Below are positions 18,013 to 27,714 of a stretch of DNA of 64,000 nt, piece by piece. Source of the stretch: CAZWCX01 sp964632945 (GTDB lineage: Bacteria > Planctomycetota > MHYJ01 > WSZJ01 > CAZWCX01); assembly GCA_964632945.1 (NCBI GenBank), contig CAZWCX010000012.1, positions 1-64,000 of the forward strand, given 5' to 3'. Both the position numbers and the translations under genes were made by a program. Position 1 is the stretch's first letter; every line of letters starts with the position of its first letter. Below the pieces are notes generated by a model. It ran no database searches and was not told the DNA's origin. It saw only the letters and a program-made list of their open reading frames with translations.

Positions 18013-19290
18013 GTGAAGCCCGATCCCGCCCTCGAGGCGCGCAAGCGCGTTCGGGACGCCACCGAGGCGGTCCCGCTGCCCGACCTCGCCGCCCTCGAGG
18101 CCGCCGCCCAGCTCCACGCCAGCCTGCGCCCGCCCCGGCTGACGCGGCACGGCGTCGCCTTCATCCTCCTCACCGCCACCGCCGGCATCCTCGCCGTCGT
18201 GCTCGGTTCCCACTACATCTTCCTCCTCTTCGGCACCCTGTTCTCCATGTTCCTCGTCGCCACCCTTCACGCCCGACTCATGCTGCGCGGCGTCCGCGTC
18301 CAACGCACCGTCCAGCACCCGGTCTTCTCGCACCAGCCTTTCCAGGTGTCGCTGCGCTTCCTGAACGACAAATGGCTTCCCGTCGCCTGTCTGCGCGTGA
18401 ACGACGGTCCCCGGTCGAACGATCACGTGCGCCACGACGCCCAGCCGGAGGTTTTCGTGCCGGTGGTGCCGCCGCAGGGGGAGTCCACCGTGACCTACCG
18501 CTCCCGCCTGTTCGGACGCGGATGGGCGGAGTGGACGCACGTCACCGTAGCCACCGACGCCCCCTTCGGCCTCTTCCGCAGCGAAGTGTCCCTCCCGTGC
18601 CCGGGCCGGGAGCTCGTTTACCCGCGCGTCCTGCCCGTCATCGCCCAGATGCGCATCGAGGCCCTCTTCGCCCCCACCGAGATCGACGTCACCGTCGGCC
18701 AGCGCGGCAGCGAGGAATTCGTCGGCCTGCGGGAATTTCGCGGCGGGGACAACCCGCGTTGGATCCACTGGAAAGCCTCGGCACGCCTGCCCAGCCAGCT
18801 CCTCGTCCGCGAATTCGACAGCCCGCGCATTCGCCGCGTGGTGCTCGCCGTGGAGTCCTGCGTCGGCACCCTCGAGCGGCGCAAGCTGCTCCGCCGGCTC
18901 GAAAACTCGGTCACCATCGCCGCATCCCTCGCCGGCACCCTCGTGCGCAACACCCCCTCCCTCACGTTTCTCACCGCCTCTCCCGAACCCCGTATCCTGG
19001 AGCTCTCGCCGGACAGCCGATCGCTCTGGGAACTGCTCGAATCCCTGGCCCTCCTCGAACCTTCGCAGAACCTCGCCATCCGCGACCTCCTCGCGCTCCT
19101 GCCCGCGGCCAAGCTGGAAGGAGCCGCCGTCATCGCCGTGACCCTGCGCACCGAGCCGGAGCTGCTCGCGGAGTATCCGGGAATGGTCCTCATCTCCGCG
19201 GAGCGCCCCTCCCATCTCCTGCTGCAACAGGATCGTCGATCCGGCCTCGAGATCCGCGGCGGCGACCGCTGGCGGGGAGGGGATGCATGA
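18013..19290 (+). CDS. DUF58 domain membrane protein
   Basis: The protein has 425 residues with a GTG start. Two adjacent membrane segments (about residues 52-90) are followed by a beta-rich region. The DUF58 signature is 'RGSEEFVGLREFRGGDNPRWIHWKASAR' region, with 'LLVREFD' after it and a von Willebrand-A-like fold in the remainder. DUF58 proteins work with MoxR ATPases. Its stop overlaps the ATG of the transglutaminase gene (ATGA at 19287-19290), so the two are translationally coupled. The N-terminus before the first membrane segment is long (about 50 residues) and the start is somewhat uncertain. Confidence 0.88.
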   Translation: MKPDPALEARKRVRDATEAVPLPDLAALEAAAQLHASLRPPRLTRHGVAFILLTATAGILAVVLGSHYIFLLFGTLFSMFLVATLHARLMLRGVRVQRTVQHPVFSHQPFQVSLRFLNDKWLPVACLRVNDGPRSNDHVRHDAQPEVFVPVVPPQGESTVTYRSRLFGRGWAEWTHVTVATDAPFGLFRSEVSLPCPGRELVYPRVLPVIAQMRIEALFAPTEIDVTVGQRGSEEFVGLREFRGGDNPRWIHWKASARLPSQLLVREFDSPRIRRVVLAVESCVGTLERRKLLRRLENSVTIAASLAGTLVRNTPSLTFLTASPEPRILELSPDSRSLWELLESLALLEPSQNLAIRDLLALLPAAKLEGAAVIAVTLRTEPELLAEYPGMVLISAERPSHLLLQQDRRSGLEIRGGDRWRGGDA

Positions 19291-21497
19291 TCCGCGACGA
19301 CGAGGATGCCCGCCTGGCCCGCCATGCCGAATTGCAGGGATTCGGAAGCTGCGCGGCCCTCATGCTCGAGGGGTATCTGCTCCTCGTCCTGGCGGAAAAA
19401 TGGAACCTCATCTTCCTCGGCGTTCTGCTCCTGGCCTGCCTGTGGCGGATGGTGCGGGTCCGGTTCGGCGGCGGGCGCCTGATCGACTGGTCGCGAAACT
19501 CCCATCGCGTGGTCGGCTCGGTTTCCTTCCTCTGCCTCGGATTCGGCTCCGCGGCCGGCTTCACCACCGGAACCGTGTTCTTCCTGGCCGCGGTCGTGGT
19601 CTGGATCGAGGCGATCATCCTCCTGTCCCGCTGGCGCGGTCCCGGTGTCCTGCGCGCCCTCACCTACCTGTCGCTGTTCCACGTCGTCCTCGCCGCTTTC
19701 GAGGTTCGTCCCGCGGCGACCGCGCCGCTCCTCCTGGTCTACCTGTTCCTCGTCGTCCGCACCCTCGGCGTGGCCGACCGGCGCGTCGGGGAGGTCCCGG
19801 AGTACCCCCGCTTCCTCGCCATCGACACCGGCACCTTCGCCGCCGTGACCGTTCTGGCGATGACGCTCTTCCTGGTTCTGCCGCGTCCCAGCGCGGCGGG
19901 TGGATCCGATCCCGCCGCGTCACGGACCGGCGAGCGCCCCGACGACTACGAGGTCCCAAAAAACCCGGCGCGGGGCGAACGCGTCATCGGGTTCGACGAG
20001 GACATGGCGCTCGACGACGATCTGGTCCCGCTCCTCAGCGACAAGCGCGTCGCGCTTCGCGTCAATCAGATCGAAGTGCCGCCGCAGATGAGCATGGCCG
20101 TCGTCCTGCCGGAACTCCGCCTGCGCGGCATCTGGTTCCACACCTGGACGGGCCGCCGGTGGACTCGCGACCGCGCGATCGACCTGGTCATGGACCGCAT
20201 GGACGGCGCACAGGACGATTGGGTGCGCATCGAAGACAAGGCCTTCGGCGACGACCCGTCGCTCCCGCCGCTGGGCACCACCGGAACGGCGCACGACACC
20301 TGGACCGCCCGCCTCCAGCTCGTGCCCCTGGGCAAACGCGCCTGCTTCGTGCCGCCGGGCATGCGCGCCATCCAGCAACGAGTCCTCGTCACCGACGGAG
20401 AGGAGGGGTACTTCTTCCCCAATGTCGTTCGACAGCCGCTCACCTACCGCATCGAAGCCCTCGTCCTCAAAAACCACAAGACTCCGGAGGCGCGCGTCCG
20501 GCGCTTCCCGGAGGATTCCGTCTACCTGCAGGTCGCCGGACCCGAGGATCGGTTCCGCGAGCTGGCGCAGGATCTGATCCTCGGAAAATCCGGCGATCCC
20601 GCCCGAATCCTCGCCATCCAGGACCACCTCCAGGAACGATACGAGTACACGCTGTCCGTCGCGGCGCCGCCGCCGGACGCCGACTTGATCGAGTACTTCC
20701 TCTTTCAACGACGCAGCGGATACTGCGTCCACTTCGCCACGGCCATGACCATGCTCCTGCGGTCCATCGGAATCCCGTGCCGGATCGCCGGCGGATACGT
20801 CTCCCAGGAATGGGATCCGGAGCGAGGGGAGTTCCTCGTCCGCCAGACCCACGCCCATGCCTGGGTCGAAGTCCCGTTCGAGGGTCTCGGCTGGGTTCCG
20901 TTCGACCCCACCCCGCTCCCCGAAGCGGCGCCGGAAGAGTCGCTGGGTTCGCTGGAAAAGACCGCCAAGTCGCAGGCCCGGTCCGTCTGGGTGGACTTCT
21001 TCGTCAATCTGGAGAGTTTTGATCGGAGCCGGTTCCTCGGCGAGATCGGGGACGGCCTGACCCAACTTGTCCAGGCCGCCCTCGGGCGCGGCGGCGCCCC
21101 CCGGGCCGTGGGAGTCTGGGGCGGGATCCTGGCCGTTTTCCTGTCGCTCCTGGGGCTCGGAGAGTGGCTGCGGCGACGGGGTTGGCTACGCGTCGGGAAC
21201 CCGTCCACGGCGACCCGCGGCCCCGGCCGTAACGGCGCCGCCATTCCTTTCTACCGCGACCTGCTGCGGATGGCCGCACGTCGGGGGCTCGTGCGCGCAA
21301 ACACCGAAACCCCAGCGGAGTTTGCGCGTCGGGTGGATGAGGCCGCCGGGCGTCCGGCCGCCCAGCAGGTCGTGGATGCGTACTACCTTGTCCTCTTCGG
21401 GAGACGAACCCTCAGTCCCGCCGAATCCCGTGCGGTTCAGGAGGCCCTCGTCCGCCTCGAGCAAGGCCTCTTTCCACCCCCGTCGGCCCGAAACTGA
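19287..21497 (+). CDS. TgpA-like membrane transglutaminase
   Basis: The protein has 736 residues; its ATG overlaps the DUF58 stop. The N-terminal third holds several membrane helices (about residues 25-200). A large extracytoplasmic region contains a transglutaminase-like core: 'RRSGYCVHFATAMTMLLRSIGIPCRIAGGY' (catalytic Cys), 'THAHAWVEVPFEGLGWVPFDPTP' (His and Asp). A membrane helix lies at about 608-626, followed by a DUF4129-type C-terminus ('FYRDLLRMAARRGLVR---ETPAEFARRV'). This is the usual TgpA order. The family is tied to cell-wall or periplasmic protein metabolism; the substrate is unknown. It completes the three-gene MoxR operon. Confidence 0.9.
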   Translation: MIRDDEDARLARHAELQGFGSCAALMLEGYLLLVLAEKWNLIFLGVLLLACLWRMVRVRFGGGRLIDWSRNSHRVVGSVSFLCLGFGSAAGFTTGTVFFLAAVVVWIEAIILLSRWRGPGVLRALTYLSLFHVVLAAFEVRPAATAPLLLVYLFLVVRTLGVADRRVGEVPEYPRFLAIDTGTFAAVTVLAMTLFLVLPRPSAAGGSDPAASRTGERPDDYEVPKNPARGERVIGFDEDMALDDDLVPLLSDKRVALRVNQIEVPPQMSMAVVLPELRLRGIWFHTWTGRRWTRDRAIDLVMDRMDGAQDDWVRIEDKAFGDDPSLPPLGTTGTAHDTWTARLQLVPLGKRACFVPPGMRAIQQRVLVTDGEEGYFFPNVVRQPLTYRIEALVLKNHKTPEARVRRFPEDSVYLQVAGPEDRFRELAQDLILGKSGDPARILAIQDHLQERYEYTLSVAAPPPDADLIEYFLFQRRSGYCVHFATAMTMLLRSIGIPCRIAGGYVSQEWDPERGEFLVRQTHAHAWVEVPFEGLGWVPFDPTPLPEAAPEESLGSLEKTAKSQARSVWVDFFVNLESFDRSRFLGEIGDGLTQLVQAALGRGGAPRAVGVWGGILAVFLSLLGLGEWLRRRGWLRVGNPSTATRGPGRNGAAIPFYRDLLRMAARRGLVRANTETPAEFARRVDEAAGRPAAQQVVDAYYLVLFGRRTLSPAESRAVQEALVRLEQGLFPPPSARN

Positions 21498-21550
21498 CGG
21501 GAGAATCCTCGCGCCCCGATCGCCCCGGTCACGACACCCGTCGAGCGCCG

Positions 21551-21580
21551 TTCCACCCCGCCAGCGAGCCACTATATAAT
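21551..21580 (+). promoter_or_regulatory. Promoter of the pseudouridine synthase-M16 protease operon
   Basis: TTCCAC (21551-21556), 18 bp, and a consensus TATAAT (21575-21580). The predicted leader is about 130 nt before the ATG at 21716. Confidence 0.55.
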
Positions 21581-21715
21581 GTAGCCATTCCCCGTGCCGT
21601 TGCGCCCCTCCCCCGGTCTCTGCGCACGGAAGCAGTCATCGTCCCCGGATTTCTCTGGATTTCTGACCCCGGTTCATTCAGAACACGAGGCTTGACCCTC
21701 TTCGGATCGTCTCCC

Positions 21716-22456
21716 ATGCCCCTCGAACGTCTCCACAAGGTCCTTGCCGAGGCGGGGGTCGGTTCCCGCCGCCATTGCGAGGAACTCATTCTCCAGCATC
21801 GCGTGTTGGTCGACGGCAAGGTGATTCGCCAACTCGGGATCAAGGTCGATCCCGAAAGGGCCGAAATCGTCTGTAACGGCGCGCCAATCCGTATCCAGCG
21901 GAAGATTTACATCGTCCTCAACAAACCTCGGGGCGTGGTCTGCACCAACAAGGACCCGGAAGGGCGGCCACGCGTGGTGGATTTGCTGCGCAAGATCGAA
22001 CAACGGATCTTCCCGGTCGGCCGCCTCGATGTCGACTCCGAAGGACTGCTCATCGTCACCAACGACGGGGCCCTGTGCAATCTGCTCACTCATCCGCGGT
22101 ACGAAGTCGCCAAGACCTACACCGCCGTGGTGCGCGGGCCGCTGGAAGGCAAAGACCTCGAAAAGGTGCAGGGGGGCGTTTGGTTGGCGGAGGGGAAGAC
22201 CCAGCCGGCGAAAGTGCGCATCCTGAAAAGAAGCCGGAAATCGACGGCGATCGAAATCACCCTCAAGGAGGGAAAGAACCGGGAAGTGCGGCGGATCCTG
22301 GCCCGGGTCGGCCATCCGGTGTCATTCCTGCGCCGGACCTCGATCGGGAAGCTGCGCCTCGCCGAGCTCAAGCCCGGTCAGTCGAAGGTGGTGACCCGCG
22401 AGCAGTTGCTCCGGATGATTGGGATCCCCGAGGCCGCACTGGACGACTTGGCATGA
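21716..22456 (+). CDS. RsuA/RluB-family pseudouridine synthase
   Basis: The protein has 246 residues. I chose the ATG at 21716 because the family begins with the S4 domain 'LERLHKVLAEAGVGSRRHCEELI'. An upstream TTG at 21692 with GAGG before it would add 8 residues. The S4 RNA-binding domain (about 1-60) is followed by the catalytic domain with the GRLD signature 'FPVGRLDVDSEGLLIVTNDG', which carries the nucleophilic Asp. 'EGKNREVRRI' and 'GHPVSFLRRTSIG' are typical. It isomerises a uridine in ribosomal RNA; RluB (23S U2605) is likelier than RsuA, but the site cannot be fixed from sequence. Its stop overlaps the ATG of the M16 protease gene. Confidence 0.88.
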   Translation: MPLERLHKVLAEAGVGSRRHCEELILQHRVLVDGKVIRQLGIKVDPERAEIVCNGAPIRIQRKIYIVLNKPRGVVCTNKDPEGRPRVVDLLRKIEQRIFPVGRLDVDSEGLLIVTNDGALCNLLTHPRYEVAKTYTAVVRGPLEGKDLEKVQGGVWLAEGKTQPAKVRILKRSRKSTAIEITLKEGKNREVRRILARVGHPVSFLRRTSIGKLRLAELKPGQSKVVTREQLLRMIGIPEAALDDLA

Positions 22457-25356
22457 ACGATTCGAGGTGCGAGATCCGCGCCGCAACCGTCTATTCCCCG
22501 CCGGCCGCCACGGGCCGCCGTTGGGCCGTCCTCTGCAGCCTCCTCCTGCTCGCTCTGCTGCTCGTCTCGTGCCGCAGCACGCGTGCGGGAACCGGGACCC
22601 GGTCCGGGCGTCCCGACGAGGGTACGGCCGGGGCCCCGGGAGCCACGACCGTTGCCGTCACGGAAGGCGTTCGCAAGACGGTCCTTCCCAATGGACTGCG
22701 CGTCCTGACCCTGGAGCGCCACTCGGTTCCCATCGTCAGTTGCGTGATGGCATACCGGGTCGGCTCCCTGGACGAACCCCCGGGGAAGAGTGGCATGGCC
22801 CACTTCCTCGAACACGTGATGTTCAAGGGCACCCATCGGTTTGGCAAGGGCGAAATCGACCTCACCACGATGAAAAACGGGGGATCCAACAACGCATGGA
22901 CCAACGAGGATCTCACCGTCTACCACTTCACCTTCGCCTCCGATCGCTGGGAGATCGCTCTGGAGATCGAGGCGGATCGCATGCGGAATTGCCTGTTCGA
23001 GGAACGGGAAATCGATGCCGAGAAGCAGGTGGTCATCGAAGAGCTCAAATCCACCCTCGACTCCCCGTGGCAGTACCTGTCCATCGAAGTGGGGAAGGAA
23101 ATCTTCCGCGGCCATCCGTACGCGCGGCCGGTCATCGGCCTGGAATCGGAAATCCAGGCCGTCACCGCGAAAGATCTGCGCGCCTTCTACGACCGCTACT
23201 ACGTCCCGAACAATGCGGTTCTGGTCCTGGTCGGGGATTTCCAGAGCGAAGAGGTGATTCGCAAGGTCGGCGAACGGTTCGCGGGCATTCCCGCCGGAGC
23301 GGACCCGTCCCGCGCCGCGACTTCCGCGCAGGCGGGTTCGGCGGCCGGGCGGCGCGTGGAGGTGACGCACGGGACGACCGTGGATCGGCTCCAGATTGGA
23401 TTTAAGACCGTCAAACTCGGTGCGCCCGAGGATCCGGTCCTGGATGTGATCGCGTCGCTCCTCGGAGAGGGGCGTTCGTCGCGTCTCCACCACCGGCTGG
23501 TGGAGGATCTTCGCCTGGCGTCCTCGGTGGAGTGCTCCCACAACGCCAATCACGAGGCCGGGGCGTTCACGGTGAGCGTGGAGTGCGTGCCGTGGGCGGA
23601 TCGGGCGCGGGTCGAGGCGGTCGTGGCGGAAGAGGTGGCGGCCTTGGCGCGGGAGAAGGTCCCGGCCGGGGAACTCCGGCGGGCGAAGAACAAGATCACG
23701 GCGGCCTTCACCTTCGGCCGGGCGACCGCGCTCGGGTTCGGCGAGGAACTTGCGTACTCCGAGGCTCTCCGGTCGTATCGGGATCTGGACACCTACCCCG
23801 GCCGCATCGAAGCCGCGAGCGCGGCGGATCTCCAACGGGTGGCGGAGGAATTCCTCATTCCGGCCCGTTGCACGGTCGGATGGTCCCTGGCGGACCGCGA
23901 GACCCCCGAATCCTCCCCGCCACCGCCTCCTCCTCCCGTGCCGGCCACCGGGGCGTCGCCCGCTGCGCCCGCGCCGATGGAGCCGCACTCCGCGCCTCGG
24001 TTTGATTTGCGTGAAACCTGGCAGGTCCGACTGGAGAACGGGCTGCAGGTGCTGATCTATCGGATGGCCGATTTGCCCGTGGTTTCGCTTCAGGCGCACG
24101 TGGAGGCGGGCTCCCTCACCATTCCGCCGGGGAAAGCGGGGCTGGCGGAGATGACCGGCTTGATGCTGCTCGAGGGGACCACGACCCGGGATTCGCGTCG
24201 GATCGCCGAGGAGGTGGAAAACCTCGGCGGCATCCTCACCTCCGGAGAGGAAGGGGTGGCCCTGAAGCTGCTCTCCCGCGACCTGGATTTCGGATTGGGC
24301 CTGGTGGCCGACCTGCTGCGCAACCCGGCGTTCCCGGATGAGCGCCTCGAACGTCAGCGTCAATTGGCGCTCGCGAGACTGGCGACCGAGGAGGACGAAC
24401 CCGACACGGTGGCGCGCAAACGCTTCCTCGAGGCGGTGTACGGCGAACACCCGCTCGGTCAACCCGCCTCCGGAACGGTGGAGGCGATGAAGCGGCTTTC
24501 CCGCCAGGACGTGGTTTCCCATCATGGGCGGTACTACCGTCCCAACAACACCATCCTCGCGGTGGTCGGGGACGTCGAACCGGCCGACGTCTTGACCCGC
24601 GTCCGGGCCCGGTTCGGGACCTGGGCCGCGCTGCCGGTTCGTTTCCCCGCGTTGGTCGAGCCGGCCCTGGCGTCTTCCCCGGTCGACCGGTACCTGCCCA
24701 TGCCGCTCGAGCAGGTGACGGTGATCCTGGGTCACCTGGGCGTTCGTCGGACCGACCGGGACTACGTGGCCCTCGAGGTGATGGACCACATCCTCGGAAA
24801 AGGGACCGGGTTTACGGATCGAATCTCCCGATCGCTGCGAGACGACCAGGGCCTCGCCTATCAGGTGTTCGCCGAAATCACCGGGAGCGCGGGCCGCGAA
24901 CCGGGCGTGTTCCGTGCCTACCTGGCCACCCGTCCGCAGAACCTGATTGCGGCGGTCGAAGGTCTGGAAGCGGAAATCCGGAAGTTCCTGGCGAATCCCC
25001 CGACGGCGGAGGAAGTGCGCAACGCACAACAATACCTGGTCGGGAGCTTCGTCTTCCAGGTCGAGACGACGGATCAGATCGCCGCGTACCTGGTGGAGGT
25101 CACGCGGCACGGGCTCGGGCTGGATTACTTGTCCCGATACCCGGGGATGGTCGCTTCGGTTTCTCCCGAAGAGGTGCATCGCGTGGCCCGCGTCCACCTC
25201 CATCCCGACCGGCGAATCCTGGTCGTGGTTGGTCCGGTGCTCGAGGATGGAACCCCGATTCTGGACGATTCGGACGACGGCGGGGAAGCGGGCGCGGATC
25301 CCGAGCCCAGGCGCGCGGCCGTGGGACGGGCGAACGCCGGGGCCTCGGCGCGGTAG
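22453..25356 (+). CDS. Two-domain M16 zinc protease, lipoprotein
   Basis: The protein has 967 residues; ATGA overlap with the upstream gene. A lipoprotein signal is visible: positive N-terminus, 'LLLALLLVSC', lipobox Cys near residue 36. The first M16 unit has the inverted zinc motif HFLEH (HxxEH), 'RVGSLDE-PGKSGMAHFLEH', and a downstream Glu in 'EIDAEKQVVIEELK'. The second unit repeats the fold, but at the matching place reads 'GLAEMTGLMLLEGT', without HxxEH, so it is structural only. This active/inactive pair resembles PqqL- and POP-type M16 proteases. A Pro/Ala-rich linker (about residues 490-515) joins the halves. It probably degrades peptides in the periplasm. Confidence 0.9.
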   Translation: MNDSRCEIRAATVYSPPAATGRRWAVLCSLLLLALLLVSCRSTRAGTGTRSGRPDEGTAGAPGATTVAVTEGVRKTVLPNGLRVLTLERHSVPIVSCVMAYRVGSLDEPPGKSGMAHFLEHVMFKGTHRFGKGEIDLTTMKNGGSNNAWTNEDLTVYHFTFASDRWEIALEIEADRMRNCLFEEREIDAEKQVVIEELKSTLDSPWQYLSIEVGKEIFRGHPYARPVIGLESEIQAVTAKDLRAFYDRYYVPNNAVLVLVGDFQSEEVIRKVGERFAGIPAGADPSRAATSAQAGSAAGRRVEVTHGTTVDRLQIGFKTVKLGAPEDPVLDVIASLLGEGRSSRLHHRLVEDLRLASSVECSHNANHEAGAFTVSVECVPWADRARVEAVVAEEVAALAREKVPAGELRRAKNKITAAFTFGRATALGFGEELAYSEALRSYRDLDTYPGRIEAASAADLQRVAEEFLIPARCTVGWSLADRETPESSPPPPPPPVPATGASPAAPAPMEPHSAPRFDLRETWQVRLENGLQVLIYRMADLPVVSLQAHVEAGSLTIPPGKAGLAEMTGLMLLEGTTTRDSRRIAEEVENLGGILTSGEEGVALKLLSRDLDFGLGLVADLLRNPAFPDERLERQRQLALARLATEEDEPDTVARKRFLEAVYGEHPLGQPASGTVEAMKRLSRQDVVSHHGRYYRPNNTILAVVGDVEPADVLTRVRARFGTWAALPVRFPALVEPALASSPVDRYLPMPLEQVTVILGHLGVRRTDRDYVALEVMDHILGKGTGFTDRISRSLRDDQGLAYQVFAEITGSAGREPGVFRAYLATRPQNLIAAVEGLEAEIRKFLANPPTAEEVRNAQQYLVGSFVFQVETTDQIAAYLVEVTRHGLGLDYLSRYPGMVASVSPEEVHRVARVHLHPDRRILVVVGPVLEDGTPILDDSDDGGEAGADPEPRRAAVGRANAGASAR

Positions 25357-25977
25357 TTTCAATGGGGGCCGGGCGGGCGAATGTTTTTGCTCTTAAACTG
25401 GAAAATTTCCTTGACGTCGATTTTTGATTCTGGTAACGTTCCCCCTCGAGTCGCAGGAAGGCAGTGCCTTTCTGGGCTCCGGCGAGGATACGCCGAGGGT
25501 GACTGGTGCAGCCCGCGAATGCGGACCCGCCTGGTGCCCCTCAAGATTTCCTCCCCCCGGGGCCGATGATTGACAAGGTGCAGGTGACCCTTTCCCAGCG
25601 GACGAAACGGATTCGTCCCCGTGGTGGCTGTCCGAGTGGATGCCGACTGCGGGCGAAAAGGGGGACCGCACCCGTCCTCGTGCTTGGTGCCGGTGAGAGA
25701 CCGGCCTCCTGAACGCAAGCTCCTCTGGACCTGGGCCTCGGTGGATGGAACCCGGTTGAGCCGGAGCCACGGACCAGGAGGGGCGCGACACCTCGATGGA
25801 GGATTTCCTGGACAGCCGGTCATCCTCGGTAGTCATGGCAGGATGACCGATCAATCGATGCCGCGCCTCACCCGGCCCATGGCTCCCATCATCAGGGAGC
25901 GGGTCTGAAGGAATGGCGGCGATCGGGGGGCCTCAAGCGAGTTTTCAGTGAAGGGTTCTTAGGATTAAGGAGGGATC
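25357..25977 (+). promoter_or_regulatory. Long non-coding leader upstream of the outer-membrane protein
   Basis: About 620 nt with no convincing ORF. A strong promoter at its left end would give a leader of about 530 nt. Local hairpins on the transcribed strand include CGGCG/CGCCG (25480-25495), CCGC-GAAT-GCGG (25513-25524) and GCTCCC/GGGAGC (25882-25900). None is followed by a U-tract. I could not match it to a known riboswitch or to 6S, SRP, tmRNA or RNase P RNA. It could be a regulatory 5' UTR or contain an independent small RNA. Confidence 0.45.
25411..25439 (+). promoter_or_regulatory. Strong promoter for the outer-membrane protein transcript
   Basis: TTGACG (25411-25416), 17 bp, TAACGT (25434-25439). 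The 45 nt upstream are unusually A/T-rich for this genome, like an UP element. The gene's ribosome site is also near-perfect, so high expression is likely. Confidence 0.6.
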
Positions 25978-27714
25978 ATGAAGAGGTTTGGCCTTGCGGT
26001 AATCAGCATGGCCCTCGTCTTCGCCCTGGCGACCGGTGTGGAAGCTCAGGTCAAGACCGGCGGAAAGAACGAGAGCGCCCGCGCGATCACGATCAGCGGG
26101 AACCTGGACTTCACCTTCGTGCATCGCAGCGAGGCGGTCAACGAGGTGCTGGACAACGAGTATCAGCGCGCCCGCGCGACCGCGACCACCAATCTGGGCA
26201 AGGTCGAGGACGACAACTTCCTGCAGCTCTATTTCAAGCTGCGTTTCGACGTGGAGCTGGCCGAGAAGGTCGGCGCGGTCCTCGAGCTCGAGAACCGCAT
26301 CCTTCAGAGCGATCTGACCGTCGCCACGACGACCACGAACGGCGTCGACCAGGAAGGCGTCAGCGGCGGCGCGGGCTCGAATGCCAATCGCGGCCTCATC
26401 GGCGCCCAGAACGATTTCAACGTGTTCCTGGGCCAGGCGTACATCGAGGTGAAGGAATTCCTCTGGCAGCAGCTCTCCTTCAAGCTCGGTATCCAGGATC
26501 ACCGCTACGATCTCCGCGGCAACGGCAACGCGTTCTTCATGGACATCCGCGAGGCCGAGCTCGCCTACGCGACCCCGACCCTGGAGGCGTTCGCGGGGAA
26601 CATCTACTACGGCCACGAGATCCCGGGCGGCGTGACCGCGGCGGGCGCCGGCACGGGGCCGGCGAACACGCACGGCAACTTCAACGGCGGCCTGTTCCGC
26701 GATCAGAATCGCGAGGCGGGCGGCCTGAAGTTCACCTATAATCTGGACGACAACCTGTTCGTCGACCTGTTCTGGTTCCAGACCTTCGAGTCTTCCGCCG
26801 GTGGCAATCTGGGCTCTGCGGTCCCGGGCATCGCGGAAGGCGACGACCGGTACGACGAGTACACGATCGGCTTGAACATCGACTACAACATCGATGAGAA
26901 GAGCCTGTTCAACTTCATCTACGCCGGAATCTACGGCGATGATGGCCACGTCAACGTGCACACGGTCGGCTTCGGCTTGGACTACTACCTCACGCCGGAG
27001 TTCGAGGCCTACATCGAGTTCTACGGCCAGTGGGGCGATTCGGGCCACGTCTCCTCGGAAGGCACGAACGTCGCTCACAACGACCAGGAAGTCGATCACG
27101 AAGCCTATGCCGGAATCGTGGGCTTGAAGTACACCTTCGATCACGAGATCAAGCCCTGGTTCGACCTCAGCTTCACCTACGTGTCCGGTGACGATGGCGA
27201 CATCAGCACCAACGGCAACACCGGTCCGGACACCAACCACGACTTCATCTCCTACGAAGACAACGACGCCACGATGATCCTCGAAGAGAACCACTTCGGT
27301 CTCGACGTGGACAGCAACTACTGGAAGATCCAGGGCGAGATGGGAATCACCGTCAGCCTGGACCGCCAGGACGACTTCCACATCTCCACGCTGCTCGCTT
27401 GGGCCGAGGTCGCCCATGGTCCGACTCGCCGCGGCATCAACCACGGCGCGAACGGCCTCGAGCTCGACGACGATGAGGAAGACGAGCTGGGTCTGGAGTG
27501 GAACGTCAAGATGACCTGGAACTACACCGAGAGCCTGGACTTCAGCATCGGCTTCGCGTGGCTCTTCACCGACGAAGACGATTACTGGCACAACCAGGAC
27601 AGCGGCCGCACCGCCAGCGCGGGTGGCCCGGCGATCGGCGACAAGGACGGATTTGCTGTGACCGAGGGCGAGGAGCTCTGGCTGCTCACCGTCGACACGA
27701 AGCTCCGCTTCTAA
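25978..27714 (+). CDS. Outer-membrane beta-barrel protein (porin/alginate-export-like)
   Basis: The protein has 578 residues. AAGGAGG lies just before the ATG, the best ribosome site in the window. A signal peptide (MKRFGLAVISMALVFALATGVEA-Q) is followed by alternating hydrophobic/polar beta strands throughout. The C-terminal residue is Phe ('DTKLRF'), the usual signal for BAM insertion. Asp- and Asn-rich loops are abundant ('GDDGDISTNGNTGPDTNHD', 'LDDDEEDEL'), giving an acidic barrel. The fold resembles alginate-export (AlgE-like) or phosphate-selective porins, but I cannot assign a substrate. A strong promoter and a terminator flank it, so it is monocistronic. Codon choice (AAG, CTG, GGC) is more biased than in its neighbours. 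Confidence 0.82.
   Translation: MKRFGLAVISMALVFALATGVEAQVKTGGKNESARAITISGNLDFTFVHRSEAVNEVLDNEYQRARATATTNLGKVEDDNFLQLYFKLRFDVELAEKVGAVLELENRILQSDLTVATTTTNGVDQEGVSGGAGSNANRGLIGAQNDFNVFLGQAYIEVKEFLWQQLSFKLGIQDHRYDLRGNGNAFFMDIREAELAYATPTLEAFAGNIYYGHEIPGGVTAAGAGTGPANTHGNFNGGLFRDQNREAGGLKFTYNLDDNLFVDLFWFQTFESSAGGNLGSAVPGIAEGDDRYDEYTIGLNIDYNIDEKSLFNFIYAGIYGDDGHVNVHTVGFGLDYYLTPEFEAYIEFYGQWGDSGHVSSEGTNVAHNDQEVDHEAYAGIVGLKYTFDHEIKPWFDLSFTYVSGDDGDISTNGNTGPDTNHDFISYEDNDATMILEENHFGLDVDSNYWKIQGEMGITVSLDRQDDFHISTLLAWAEVAHGPTRRGINHGANGLELDDDEEDELGLEWNVKMTWNYTESLDFSIGFAWLFTDEDDYWHNQDSGRTASAGGPAIGDKDGFAVTEGEELWLLTVDTKLRF

Noticed and set aside
25625..25665. A tRNA-Ser/Leu-like stretch (GGTGGCTGTCCGAGTGG) in the barrel-protein leader
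   Set aside because: No matching acceptor stem, anticodon arm or T-arm (GGTTCGA) follows, so it is not a tRNA.
25357..25977. Possible 6S RNA, SRP RNA, tmRNA, RNase P RNA or cobalamin riboswitch
   Set aside because: The conserved cores of these RNAs were not found; only partial resemblances such as GAGCCACGG were seen.
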